Positions 44,338-53,396 of a stretch of 64,000 bases of DNA are shown piece after piece. The position numbers were made by a program, and so were the translations under genes. Source of the DNA: Marinomonas sp. THO17 (GTDB lineage Bacteria; Pseudomonadota; Gammaproteobacteria; Pseudomonadales; Marinomonadaceae). The notes below the pieces were generated by a model. That model worked only from the letters and a program-made list of their open reading frames with translations. It was not told where the DNA came from and made no database searches. Position 1 is the stretch's first letter. Each line of letters begins with the position of its first letter. The stretch lies in the NCBI RefSeq assembly GCF_040436405.1, contig NZ_AP031575.1:3151501-3215500 (forward strand), read 5' to 3'.

Positions 44338-44906
44338 TCGGGGAGAATCTGATCGATCACTTGGTTGTAAAGCCTTGTGACTTCCTGACTAAGAGGGCGC
44401 TGCTGAAATTCCCAGCGGGCGAACAAACCTTCAGTTAAAGTCACCAAGATTTCGATTTTCGCGCTGGCTTCAGCCTCAGTCATTTCCGGTACTTTCTTTT
44501 GTAGTAAGGTTACCGCATGCTTATGGAGGCGCGTTTGTGAGTCCTGACATATCTTGAATACTACTGGATTGCGCGCTGCTTCGGCTTGGATTTCAGCATG
44601 CATAACGCGGATTTTATAGGTTTCCTCACTGTCGTCCAGAAAGTGACGATCTAGCCATTTTTCTTTATCTAGAAAGGATGACATAAAGTGTAATTTTTTC
44701 TGTGTAGACTGCTCAACTAGGGCGCGAATAATGTCATCTTTGTGGGCAAAGTAACGATAAATTTGTCCCACACTTAACCCTGCGGATTTGGCAATCTCAC
44801 TCATACTGGCTTTGTGGAAACCTTTAGTCAGTACATGTTGTTCCGTAGCATCAATAATTTTTTGGATGCGTTGGTCCTTGTGACAAGGCTCTTTATTACT
44901 TCTCAT
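44334..44906 (-). CDS. TetR-family repressor of the RND efflux genes
   Basis: 190-residue repressor: N-terminal helix-turn-helix (ASMSEIAKSAGLSVGQIYRYFAHKDDI, ends ASM and DDI, about 33-58) and a helical ligand-binding domain. It is divergent from the RND adaptor with a 93-nt gap containing a perfect palindrome, the standard AcrR/TtgR arrangement, so it probably represses both itself and the pump. Ligands are unknown; the loss of repression would raise drug efflux. It is 3 nt into the end of the convergent EamA gene. Confidence 0.85.
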   Translation of the reverse strand: MRSNKEPCHKDQRIQKIIDATEQHVLTKGFHKASMSEIAKSAGLSVGQIYRYFAHKDDIIRALVEQSTQKKLHFMSSFLDKEKWLDRHFLDDSEETYKIRVMHAEIQAEAARNPVVFKICQDSQTRLHKHAVTLLQKKVPEMTEAEASAKIEILVTLTEGLFARWEFQQRPLSQEVTRLYNQVIDQILPD

Positions 44907-44960
44907 TTATTTGCACGTTTAGATCGTATATTTGGGATTTGGCTTAGATTATAGTTTTGT

Positions 44961-44972
44961 GAATGATCATTC
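44961..44972. promoter_or_regulatory. TetR-type operator
   Basis: GAATGATCATTC is a perfect 12-bp palindrome 27 nt before the adaptor start codon and within the divergent gap, consistent with a TetR repressor site. Confidence 0.65.
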
Positions 44973-44999
44973 TCAATGTTTCTAAAGGAAGTCTCCTCA

Positions 45000-46190
45000 A
45001 TGTTGTCTAAATTCAAATACGCATCAGCTTTATTGCTTATATTATTACTGGCGGGCTGTCAGGAAGAACCGGCAAAGTCTGCAAATAATGCTGCAGCCGC
45101 TCCAAAAGTAGCGGTGGGTGTCATTACCATAGAACCACAAGCGGCAGAACTCGTTGCAGAATTGCCAGGTCGAACTACCTCCAGTCTGGTGGCGGAAATT
45201 CGCCCGCAAGTGGGCGGCATTGTCGAAAAGCGTTTCTTTGAAGAAGGGCAAGACGTTAAAACGGGTGACGTTTTATATGAGTTGGATGATGCCACTTACT
45301 TGTCTGCCTATAAGCAAGCTCAAGCGGACCTAGAGTCCAGTCGGGCCAGTCTAAAATCCGCTCAACTTAGATATGAACGTTATCAAGAACTGCGTAAGCA
45401 GAATAATGTCTCTCAACAAGATTTGGATGATGCTCAAGTCGCTTATTTGGAAGCCAAAGCCAGTCAGAGGGGGTCCGAAGCGGCTTTAGAAAGCGCCAAG
45501 ATCAACCTAGGCTATACCAAAATTCGTGCTCCGATTGATGGCCGCATTGGTATTTCGCAGGTGACGGTTGGTGCTTTGGTTACTGGTAGTCAAACTACTG
45601 TGATGACAACTATACGTTCTTTAGATCCTATTTTCGTTGATCTAGCGCAAACCAGCTTGGATCAGCTAAAACAGCGTAACTTGCTTAAGCAAGAAGAAGT
45701 GGAAAGAGGCTCAAACCGCGTTACCTTAGTGTTAGAAGATGGTACCAAGTACGAATATCAAGGTCAGTTAAAAGCACGTGAAGTCAGTGTGGATGAAAAT
45801 ACCGGCAGTGTGACCTTGCGTGCTGAGTTTCCTAATCCTGATGATTTGTTATTGCCCGGCATGTTTGTGCGCGGCTTTGTACATGAGGCCACTCATACTC
45901 AAGCTTTGTTAGTTCCTCAACAGGGTGTAACGCGTGACGTGAAAGGTAACCCAATCGCTTATGTAGTGAACGATAAAAATGTAGTAGAGAAGCGCATTCT
46001 GACTGTTGACCGTGCTATTGGTAATCAGTGGTTGGTATTGTCGGGTATCAATGCCGGCGACAAAGTGATTGTGGAAGGTTCTTTGAAAGTTCGTACTGGA
46101 AGCGAAGTGACGACTTCTCCAATGGTACGTGATCCTGAAACGGGTGAAATTGTATCCAGCGATAAGACTTCCGCAGCACAAGGGAATTAA
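45000..46190 (+). CDS. RND efflux periplasmic adaptor (AcrA/MexA family lipoprotein)
   Basis: 396-residue membrane-fusion protein linking the RND pump to an outer-membrane channel. It is a lipoprotein: signal sequence with lipobox LLAGC, cysteine near residue 20. Then come a lipoyl-like half (GRTTSSLVAEIRPQVGG), a helical hairpin (about 95-170) and beta-barrel and membrane-proximal domains. ATG 45000 follows AAGGAA by 9 nt and gives MLSKFKYASALLL, a proper signal start; the upstream ATG at 44976 has none. It is 3 nt from the RND gene. No outer-membrane factor gene follows, so a TolC homologue elsewhere is needed. Confidence 0.88.
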   Translation: MLSKFKYASALLLILLLAGCQEEPAKSANNAAAAPKVAVGVITIEPQAAELVAELPGRTTSSLVAEIRPQVGGIVEKRFFEEGQDVKTGDVLYELDDATYLSAYKQAQADLESSRASLKSAQLRYERYQELRKQNNVSQQDLDDAQVAYLEAKASQRGSEAALESAKINLGYTKIRAPIDGRIGISQVTVGALVTGSQTTVMTTIRSLDPIFVDLAQTSLDQLKQRNLLKQEEVERGSNRVTLVLEDGTKYEYQGQLKAREVSVDENTGSVTLRAEFPNPDDLLLPGMFVRGFVHEATHTQALLVPQQGVTRDVKGNPIAYVVNDKNVVEKRILTVDRAIGNQWLVLSGINAGDKVIVEGSLKVRTGSEVTTSPMVRDPETGEIVSSDKTSAAQGN

Positions 46191-46193
46191 TCT

Positions 46194-49100
46194 ATGTTTG
46201 CTCAGTTTTTTATTAATCGACCTGTATTTGCGTGGGTAATTTCCATTGCGATCATGTTGGTAGGTTTGGCGTCTATTAATAACTTGCCGATTGCACAATA
46301 CCCAAATGTGGCACCACCAACCATTAGCATTAGTGCTACTTATTCCGGGGCTTCTGCGGAAACGGTTGAAAACAGTGTGACGCAAATCTTAGAACAACAG
46401 CTTACTGGTTTGGATGGCTTGTTGTATTTTTCTTCTTCGAGTAGTTCATCTGGTAGTGCCACTATTAATGTGACCTTTGAACAGGGAACAGACGCAGATA
46501 TTGCTCAGGTGCAAGTGCAGAATAAGATTCAACAAGTGACTTCCAGCTTACCCAATTCGGTTCAACAAAATGGTGTAACAGTTGCTAAGTCAAATTCGGA
46601 TTTTTTACTGGTTGCAGCCTTGTATGATGAAACGGATAACGATACGGCCAATGATATATCGGATTATTTAGTATCCAGTATTCAGGATCCGGTTGCACGT
46701 GTTGATGGCGTGGGAAGCGTACGTGTTTTTGGTGCTGAGTATGCCATGCGTATTTGGTTGGATCCCTTAAAATTGGCCTCGTATAAGTTAATGCCATCTG
46801 ATGTTTCAGCGGCCATTGAAGCGCAAAATACTCAAGTTGCCGCAGGCAGTTTGGGGGCTTATCCAATTATTAAGGGCCAAGAGCTTAACGTTACTGTGAC
46901 AGCTCAATCCAAACTGCAAACAGCAGATCAATTTAAAAACATCATTTTGACTTATGATGACAGCGGCGCCACGGTACGTTTGAGTGACGTGGCTAAAGTG
47001 GAATTAGGCAGTGAATCTTATTCCTTTATCCCACGCTTGAATGGTCACCCAGCCTCAGGTATTGCTGTGATGTTGGCACCAGGTGCTAACGCATTGTCGA
47101 CATCGGAAGCGGTGAAAAATGCTTTGGGCAGTTTGGAAAAAAACCTCCCAGACGGGTATAAACTCTCTTACCCTGTAGACAATACTAGCTTTATTAAAAT
47201 CTCCATTGAAGAAGTGGTAAAAACCTTGTTTGAAGCCATCGCTTTGGTGGTGATTGTGATGTTTGTCTTCTTGCAGAATTGGCGAGCCACCTTAATTCCT
47301 GCCATTGCAGTTCCTGTCGTGTTGTTAGGCACCTTTGGGGTATTGGAGCTGTTTAGCTTTTCCATTAATACTTTGACCATGTTCGGTATCGTGTTATCGA
47401 TTGGTCTGCTGGTGGACGACGCTATTGTGGTAGTGGAAAACGTGGAACGTATCATGGAAGAGGAAAAACTGTCGGCCCGTGAAGCGACGATCAAATCCAT
47501 GAAAGAAATCACCAGTGCTTTGATCGGTATTGCTGTTGTCTTATCGGCGGTATTTTTGCCAATGGCCTTTTTCAGTGGTTCTACTGGAGTAATTTATCGT
47601 CAGTTCTCAGTGACTATTGTGGCGGCAATGACACTGTCTGTATTAGTGGCATTGACTTTGACTCCCGCCTTGTGTGCGACCATGCTCAAACCCAATCATC
47701 ATGATGAGAAAAAAGGTCTAGGTGCTTGGTTTAACCGTAATTTTGATCGTTTCACCAATAAATATTTTGGTGGCGTGAGCAGTATCATCAAGCGTCCATT
47801 TCGTTGGATGCTGGTTTATGGTGCCATAGTAGCCGGTTTGAGTGGTTTGATGATGAACTTGCCATCTGGTTTCTTGCCAACTGAAGACCAAGGGCGAGTG
47901 ATGGTGATGGTATCATTACCAGAAGGCGCTTCTATGTCTCGTACCGATAAGATAATGCGTCAAATCGAACAACATTTCATGGTAGCGGAAAAAGCGAATG
48001 TAGATGCTATTTTCACTATTTCTGGCTTTAACTTTATGGGTACAGGGCAAAACGCAGGCCTGGCTTTCGTTGCATTGAAAGATTGGAGTCAACGAATTGG
48101 CCCCGCCAATAGTGCGAGTGCGATTGTAGGTCGCTCTTATGGTGCTTTTGCAGGTATCAAGGATGCGATGATTTTTTCTTTGATTCCGCCGTCTATCCAA
48201 GGATTGGGGCAAAGTAATGGTTTTACCTTTCAGCTATTAGCTTCGGGTAATACTGATCGAAGTACCTTAATGGCGATGCGTGATTCTTTATTACAAGACG
48301 CTAATGCTAGCCCACTATTAGCCGGGGTGCGTTTAGGTGCACAATCAGAAGCACCCCAGTTGCATATTGATATCGACCAGGAAAAAGCATCGGCTCTAGG
48401 GCTGTCTATGGCGGATATCAGCTCGACACTCAGTAGCGCTTGGGCTGGTAGTTATGTCAATGATTTTGTGGATCGAGGTCGTGTAAAAACGGTGTACATG
48501 CAAGGTGAAGCGGAATATCGTTCATCACCGGAAGACTTACAGCACTGGTATGTACGTGGAAGTGATAACACCATGACGCCTTTTTCTGCGTTCGCTAAAA
48601 GTGAGTGGACTTATGGGCCTAAAACTCTGACTCGTTTTAATGGCACGGCGTCTTACGAAATTCAAGGTTCTGGCGCCAATGGCGTTAGCTCGGGTGCGGC
48701 AATGGATGAGTTGCAACGTTTGGCGAATGCTTTGCCTGCAGGTACAACGGGGGCATGGAGTGGTTTGTCCTATCAAGAACGTTTGTCTAGCGGTCAAACG
48801 CAAATGCTTTATGCGATTTCCATCTTAGTGGTGTTTTTATGTTTGGCAGCGCTTTATGAAAGTTGGACGGTACCATTATCTGTCATATTGGTGATCCCAC
48901 TGGGGGTGATAGGTTCTGCTGCTGCAGCGCATTTACGTGGATTGGAAAACGATGTGTATTTTCAGGTGGCCTTATTGACAACCATAGGTTTGTCTTCGAA
49001 AAACGCTATTTTGATCGTTGAATTTGCGGAAGCAGGTTACCGTAGAGGAATGAATGTATGGGATGCAGCAGCACAAGCAGCACGTTTGCGTCTGCGTCCA

Positions 49101-49322
49101 ATTATTATGACTTCCATGGCTTTTGTCGTAGGTACTTTACCTTTGGCCCTATCTACTGGAGCTGGGGCAAACAGCCGAATCTCGATTGGCTCAGGTATTG
49201 TTGGTGGTACTTTGACGGCCACTTTCTTAGCTATCTTTTTTGTGCCTTTATTCTTCGTTATTGTACGTCGTATTTTTTCAAAACGACCAGAAGCTTTGTC
49301 GACTGTTAAGGCTGAAGAGTAA
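46194..49322 (+). CDS. RND-family multidrug efflux pump (AcrB/MexB type)
   Basis: 1042-residue inner-membrane transporter that exports hydrophobic and amphiphilic compounds using the proton gradient. Twelve membrane helices with two large periplasmic loops. Proton-relay Asp-Asp is in GLLVDDAIVVVENVER (about 403-418). The FFINRPVFAWVISIAIML start and the drug-pocket and docking segments are standard for HAE1 pumps. Co-transcribed with the adaptor. A bidirectional terminator follows. The TetR regulator is encoded divergently upstream. Confidence 0.92.
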   Translation: MFAQFFINRPVFAWVISIAIMLVGLASINNLPIAQYPNVAPPTISISATYSGASAETVENSVTQILEQQLTGLDGLLYFSSSSSSSGSATINVTFEQGTDADIAQVQVQNKIQQVTSSLPNSVQQNGVTVAKSNSDFLLVAALYDETDNDTANDISDYLVSSIQDPVARVDGVGSVRVFGAEYAMRIWLDPLKLASYKLMPSDVSAAIEAQNTQVAAGSLGAYPIIKGQELNVTVTAQSKLQTADQFKNIILTYDDSGATVRLSDVAKVELGSESYSFIPRLNGHPASGIAVMLAPGANALSTSEAVKNALGSLEKNLPDGYKLSYPVDNTSFIKISIEEVVKTLFEAIALVVIVMFVFLQNWRATLIPAIAVPVVLLGTFGVLELFSFSINTLTMFGIVLSIGLLVDDAIVVVENVERIMEEEKLSAREATIKSMKEITSALIGIAVVLSAVFLPMAFFSGSTGVIYRQFSVTIVAAMTLSVLVALTLTPALCATMLKPNHHDEKKGLGAWFNRNFDRFTNKYFGGVSSIIKRPFRWMLVYGAIVAGLSGLMMNLPSGFLPTEDQGRVMVMVSLPEGASMSRTDKIMRQIEQHFMVAEKANVDAIFTISGFNFMGTGQNAGLAFVALKDWSQRIGPANSASAIVGRSYGAFAGIKDAMIFSLIPPSIQGLGQSNGFTFQLLASGNTDRSTLMAMRDSLLQDANASPLLAGVRLGAQSEAPQLHIDIDQEKASALGLSMADISSTLSSAWAGSYVNDFVDRGRVKTVYMQGEAEYRSSPEDLQHWYVRGSDNTMTPFSAFAKSEWTYGPKTLTRFNGTASYEIQGSGANGVSSGAAMDELQRLANALPAGTTGAWSGLSYQERLSSGQTQMLYAISILVVFLCLAALYESWTVPLSVILVIPLGVIGSAAAAHLRGLENDVYFQVALLTTIGLSSKNAILIVEFAEAGYRRGMNVWDAAAQAARLRLRPIIMTSMAFVVGTLPLALSTGAGANSRISIGSGIVGGTLTATFLAIFFVPLFFVIVRRIFSKRPEALSTVKAEE

Positions 49323-49366
49323 GTTAAGACTGGATAAACAGTAAAAAAACAAAAGTAAAAGAACAA

Positions 49367-49401
49367 AAAAAAGGAGCCTTGATTTTCTTGGCTCCTTTTT
49401 T
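49367..49401. terminator. Bidirectional terminator between acrB-like and fhuB genes
   Basis: GGAGCC (49373-49378) pairs with GGCTCC (49390-49395), with a long A-run before and T-run after; works for both converging units. Confidence 0.85.
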
Positions 49402-49421
49402 GTTTGGCTGATATTCGTTTA

Positions 49422-49463
49422 TTTTATAGTCGTTTGTTTTATAGTCGTTTTTTATAGTCGTTG
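49422..49463. repeat. Three-copy 15-bp repeat made of the fhuB 3' end
   Basis: TTTTATAGTCGTTTG at 49422-49436, a near copy at 49437-49451 and a partial copy at 49452-49463. The last copy is the end of fhuB (codons for Arg-Leu and the stop TAA, minus strand), so the stop-codon region has been duplicated twice. Confidence 0.85.
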
Positions 49464-51428
49464 TAGACCCCACAACAAATACAAGCCACCTAAAACAGAA
49501 GCTACCATACCGGCTGGGATTTCTTGCGGATAGAGCCATTGTCTGCCTAACCAATCAGCAAATAACATTAAGAAGCTGCCTACTAAGGCCGCAGCAAGCA
49601 AATGTTCTTTAGCGCGATTAAAGCCTAATATGCGAGCTAGATGTGGGGCCATTAGACCAACAAAGCTGAGTGGTCCAACCACTAAGGTTGCAGAAACAGT
49701 TAAGCAAGCTGAAAGAGCCAAGAGTAACAATCTCGAACGACTTACTTTCATTCCTAACGACTGGGCGCTTGCTTGGCCTAAAGGTAAAATGTCTAACCAC
49801 TTTGTAAACAGAAAAACCAAACATACCAATGCTATGGTAATGACCAGTGTCATGAGTAAGGTTTGATAAGTGACGTTGTAAGTTGAACCTGACATCCATG
49901 CAAGGAATTGATAGTTTCTCGGATCACCGCCTGCTAGGATGATGGTTTGAATCGCATGCATCAAAGCGGTAATGGCGACACCAGTTAATAAGACCCGTTC
50001 AGGTTGGAAGCCAGACTTACGGTTTAGCAAAACAATAATCAGCATGCTTAATACCGCTCCGATCAAACCACTTATGTACATTCCTGTAATCCCAGTAGCC
50101 AGGCCCGTATACAAGGATAGAATTAAACCAATAGCCGTACCTGAGCTAATACCAATCACTTCCGGGCTCGCCATAGGGTTACCACTGATGCGTTGAATAA
50201 TGGTACCAGCTACGGCCAACATAGTGCCACCTAACACTGCAGTTAATAATCTGGGTAAACGCCAATCAAGCATGGACCAGTCACCATTGAGTACTAGCCA
50301 TTGCCAGCCTTGGTTTTGCACTGAGAAGGTGGAAAAAATCCCTACTCCTAAAAACAGTATCAGTGCCGTGAGTAACAGGGATGTTCTGCTAAAATAGCGT
50401 ATTTTGGGCGTGTGGCGGGTCAGTACCGTTTCGGTCTGAGTTTGGTTTTTCATGGAGAGTTTGGGCAATAGCCACAACATTAGTGGTGCCCCTAATACTG
50501 CTGTGGCGGCACCGGTTTGAACATACATCGGCATGTAACCCGGTAGTGCTTGTATTAACAAGTCTGCCAATGTGAGCAGTAAGGCGCCTATGATCATGGC
50601 GATGATGAGTTTGGGCGCCAGTCGACGTACGCCCAACAGGCGTGTGATTGCAGGCGCTGCTAAGCCAATAAAGCCAATTACCCCCACACTTGCCACTACC
50701 CATGAGGTTAATAACACCGCTAAACCTAGGCAAATAAAGCGTAGTTTAGCTAAAGATACGCCCAAACTTTTTGCACCTGATTCCGTTAACTCCAATAGAC
50801 TTAAAGGCTTGAGGAAGAGAAAAGCAGCGCCAATTGCGAGGATGACTTTAGGAAATAAGTAATGAACATTTTCCCAACCAGTCTGTACCAGAGAGCCCGC
50901 TCCCCAAATCATTAAACCTGAGAGTTGTTCTTGATTCAGAATCAAAAGAACCGTACTAAAGGCACCAAAATAGAGATTAATCACCAAACCTGTTATGACC
51001 ACAATGGTGGGGGATAGAGCACGTCGCCATGACAAAGCAAAGACCAGTGCCATAGTGATTAAGCCTCCCATCAGAGCAACCAGACTGTGTGATATTTCGA
51101 TTAACCAAGGGGCGTATAAGGTGGCTAGCATTAAGCTAAAACTGGCGCCAGTTGCGACCCCTAAAGTGGAGGGTGAAGCAATAGGGTTGCGTAAAACTTG
51201 TTGCATTAACACGCCAGCGACTGCCAGAGCGGCACCACAAATTAGGGTAGTAAAGACCCTTGGCCACCAAGTCAAAGATAACTTTATCGAGACGACTGAC
51301 TGCCAGTCCGTATTGGTCATACTTTGTATCGCCAAATTTAGTGGTAATTGTGCCGTCAGTTGTGCATAGCTAATGGCCAATACGGCTAATAAGAGAAGAG
51401 TGATGAAGCTAAAAGGTAGAACACGCAT
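49452..51428 (-). CDS. fhuB: Hydroxamate-siderophore ABC permease, fused double subunit (FhuB)
   Basis: 658-residue inner-membrane protein made of two FecCD-type permease halves of about 320 residues each, as in FhuB of ferrichrome uptake; about twenty hydrophobic helices. Each half has the iron-transporter pattern ending in a GxxxPH/APAI-like loop: [14 protein letters not shown] in the first and [14 protein letters not shown] in the second. ATG 51428 overlaps the fhuD stop codon by 1 nt (TAATG) and gives MRVLPFSFI; the longer frame inside fhuD is rejected. It forms a channel with FhuC and takes siderophore from FhuD. Its 3' end is tandemly repeated. Confidence 0.9.
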   Translation of the reverse strand: MRVLPFSFITLLLLAVLAISYAQLTAQLPLNLAIQSMTNTDWQSVVSIKLSLTWWPRVFTTLICGAALAVAGVLMQQVLRNPIASPSTLGVATGASFSLMLATLYAPWLIEISHSLVALMGGLITMALVFALSWRRALSPTIVVITGLVINLYFGAFSTVLLILNQEQLSGLMIWGAGSLVQTGWENVHYLFPKVILAIGAAFLFLKPLSLLELTESGAKSLGVSLAKLRFICLGLAVLLTSWVVASVGVIGFIGLAAPAITRLLGVRRLAPKLIIAMIIGALLLTLADLLIQALPGYMPMYVQTGAATAVLGAPLMLWLLPKLSMKNQTQTETVLTRHTPKIRYFSRTSLLLTALILFLGVGIFSTFSVQNQGWQWLVLNGDWSMLDWRLPRLLTAVLGGTMLAVAGTIIQRISGNPMASPEVIGISSGTAIGLILSLYTGLATGITGMYISGLIGAVLSMLIIVLLNRKSGFQPERVLLTGVAITALMHAIQTIILAGGDPRNYQFLAWMSGSTYNVTYQTLLMTLVITIALVCLVFLFTKWLDILPLGQASAQSLGMKVSRSRLLLLALSACLTVSATLVVGPLSFVGLMAPHLARILGFNRAKEHLLAAALVGSFLMLFADWLGRQWLYPQEIPAGMVASVLGGLYLLWGLQRL

Positions 51429-52312
51429 TAGTTTGCCTCCTGCTCTTGTATAGCGGACGTTATAAGCTTGGCAAAGCGCACAGTAGACGGAATTCCACCA
51501 AAGCTCCATACTGGTTCAATGTTCAATACTGGGTGCCCCGATTCTTTAATTAAGTATTGCCAGAGTTGATCATGTTCAAGATGTTCTCTGGTACCCGCAG
51601 GAAGTGGATCCACCACCACAAATTGCCCTTTCATGCCCAATAACTGGTCAATACCAATTAGGCTAAAGCCCCAAGAATTTGTCTTCCCATCCCAAGCATT
51701 TTTGATGCCTAGCTGATTCAGAGCAATTTGAAACATGCTGTTTTGACCGAATATGCGTACATGACGAGTATCCATAAACTGAATCATCAGTAGATTGGTT
51801 TTAGGTTTGCTTGATAATGACTTCTTAAGTTGCTGAAAGGTGTCTTTAGAGGTTTGAATGAGTTGCTTTGCAACCTCTTCTTTACCAATGGCAGATGCCA
51901 TGGTTTGAGTAAAGTCTTCTAGCGCTTGCCAGTTCGCTTTGCCATCAGCATAGATAGAAATTGCGGTAACTGGGGCGATTTTTTCCAGCCTAGTTTGGTG
52001 ATATTGATAAGCTGGGGAGACAAATATGTGGTCGGGTTTTATCTCTGCTAAACGCTCCAAATTAGGTTGCGTTCGTAAACCGATATCAACCGTCTCTGCT
52101 GGAATTTTAGGCTCTTTAACCCACGCATTATAAGTGGCTACATCTGTGGCTCCGACTGGTGTTACTCCTAAACCTAGTAAGGTTTCAGTGTGAGACCAGT
52201 CAATGGCTGCGAAGCGTTGTGACTCAGCATGCAGGGTCCAACTGCTTAGGCACAAGAATAAGCTCATCAGCCCTAAGCGTATTATCGAGTGAACAATCAT
52301 GGGAATTCTCAT
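51428..52312 (-). CDS. fhuD: Periplasmic hydroxamate-siderophore binding protein (FhuD)
   Basis: 294-residue class III solute-binding protein with signal peptide (hydrophobic core [17 protein letters not shown] to about residue 29). The mature start [19 protein letters not shown] and the [14 protein letters not shown]-terminus match FhuD-type proteins. It receives ferric hydroxamates from an outer-membrane TonB receptor; no such receptor gene is in the window. Gene order fhuC-fhuD-fhuB agrees with the enterobacterial fhuACDB operon without fhuA. It lies 20 nt after fhuC. Confidence 0.85.
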   Translation of the reverse strand: MRIPMIVHSIIRLGLMSLFLCLSSWTLHAESQRFAAIDWSHTETLLGLGVTPVGATDVATYNAWVKEPKIPAETVDIGLRTQPNLERLAEIKPDHIFVSPAYQYHQTRLEKIAPVTAISIYADGKANWQALEDFTQTMASAIGKEEVAKQLIQTSKDTFQQLKKSLSSKPKTNLLMIQFMDTRHVRIFGQNSMFQIALNQLGIKNAWDGKTNSWGFSLIGIDQLLGMKGQFVVVDPLPAGTREHLEHDQLWQYLIKESGHPVLNIEPVWSFGGIPSTVRFAKLITSAIQEQEAN

Positions 52313-52332
52313 TAAGTTGAGTGTCGAGGCTG

Positions 52333-53097
52333 TTAAATTGGCATGGCAACTGGGTAGCCTGCAGGGTGATCAGCCACGTGCATGTCAATATCGTAAATCT
52401 GTTTTAAATGTTGTTGATCGAATAGCTCATCGACAGCGCCAGCCGCAATTAGCTTGCCGCTGTGTAAGGCAATAATTTCATCGCAAAAACGAGCCGCCAT
52501 ATTGATGTCATGGATAACAATAATGACGCCAAGATTGAGCTGTTGGCTCAGCTTTTTGATCAGTTTTAACATGTCGACTTGATGCGCTATGTCTAAAGCA
52601 GAAAGAGGTTCGTCAAGCAGCAAATATTCGGAACGTTGAGCCAGTAACATGGCGAGCCACAGACGTTGGCGCTCACCTCCAGATAGGGTATCCACCATAC
52701 GATCTGCGTAATCCGAGGTATCGGTTAACTGCATGGCTTCTTCAACAATGGCTTTGTCTTGCTTGGTTAAACGGCCTAACAAGCCATGCCAAGGGTAGCG
52801 CCCAAATCCGACCAAATCACGTCCAGTAAGTGTGTCTGTTGAAGGGGTATGTTGAGGGAGGTAAGCGACTTTTTGCGCAAATTTCTTACTCGGCCAAGCG
52901 GATAAAATTTTATTATCTAACATAACCTTGCCATCACTTGGTGATTCTTGCTGCGCCAAAAGTTTTAGTAGGGTCGATTTCCCTGAGCCATTGTGCCCGA
53001 CCAAGGCGTAAATCTTACCGGGTTTAAATTGCATGGAAAAATCGGATAAAAGTGAGCGATCACCAACGCGGAACTGCAGATTCTTAGATTCAATCAT
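52333..53097 (-). CDS. fhuC: Siderophore ABC transporter ATP-binding protein (FhuC)
   Basis: 254-residue ATPase of the FecE/FhuC class. Walker A GHNGSGKST (about 34-42), signature LSGGERQR, Walker B LLLDEPLSALD, and a histidine switch in IHDINMAAR are all standard. ATG 53097 (MIESKNLQFRVGDRSLL) is the natural start; the frame opens 19 codons earlier with a poor, hydrophobic start. First gene of the operon, downstream of a promoter overlapped by a Fur-like box, so iron repression is expected. Confidence 0.88.
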   Translation of the reverse strand: MIESKNLQFRVGDRSLLSDFSMQFKPGKIYALVGHNGSGKSTLLKLLAQQESPSDGKVMLDNKILSAWPSKKFAQKVAYLPQHTPSTDTLTGRDLVGFGRYPWHGLLGRLTKQDKAIVEEAMQLTDTSDYADRMVDTLSGGERQRLWLAMLLAQRSEYLLLDEPLSALDIAHQVDMLKLIKKLSQQLNLGVIIVIHDINMAARFCDEIIALHSGKLIAAGAVDELFDQQHLKQIYDIDMHVADHPAGYPVAMPI

Positions 53098-53164
53098 TCT
53101 AGAAAGCCAAATTAGAGTTGAGTGAAAACTGAGCTTGTTATTAAACAAGCACACATTTTGTTAC

Positions 53165-53194
53165 ATTTTATTAGTCTTGCTAATGATAATGCAA
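53165..53194 (-). promoter_or_regulatory. Promoter of fhuCDB
   Basis: Minus strand: -35 TTGCAT (53194-53189), 18-nt spacer, -10 TAAAAT (53170-53165). Confidence 0.5.
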
Positions 53195-53197
53195 ATT
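53179..53197. promoter_or_regulatory. Fur-box-like site at the fhu promoter
   Basis: GCTAATGATAATGCAAATT matches about 13 of 19 Fur consensus positions, with TAATGATAAT intact, and overlaps the -35 box. Confidence 0.6.
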
Positions 53198-53356
53198 GTT
53201 TGCAATAATAATCTGGTTTTTACTCTTTTACCTTTCTTTTTACTGTCTCGATTTAAAAAGTGATTCAAGGCGTGCCTTTAATGAATAGAGGCGTATAATA
53301 CGCACAATTTTTAAAAGCTTCTGGAGCGACCTTGCTCGGAGCAAGTGTTCATTTAT

Positions 53357-53380
53357 GTTTGCACTCGTGTAGGGTGCAAA
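53357..53380 (+). promoter_or_regulatory. Hairpin in the prfC leader
   Basis: TTTGCAC (53358-53364) pairs with GTGCAAA (53374-53380) about 17 nt before the start codon; the sequence CTTGCTCGGAGCAAG at 53331-53345 is a second symmetric element. It could modulate initiation. Confidence 0.4.
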
Positions 53381-53396
53381 GCGGAGAATTGTTTAC

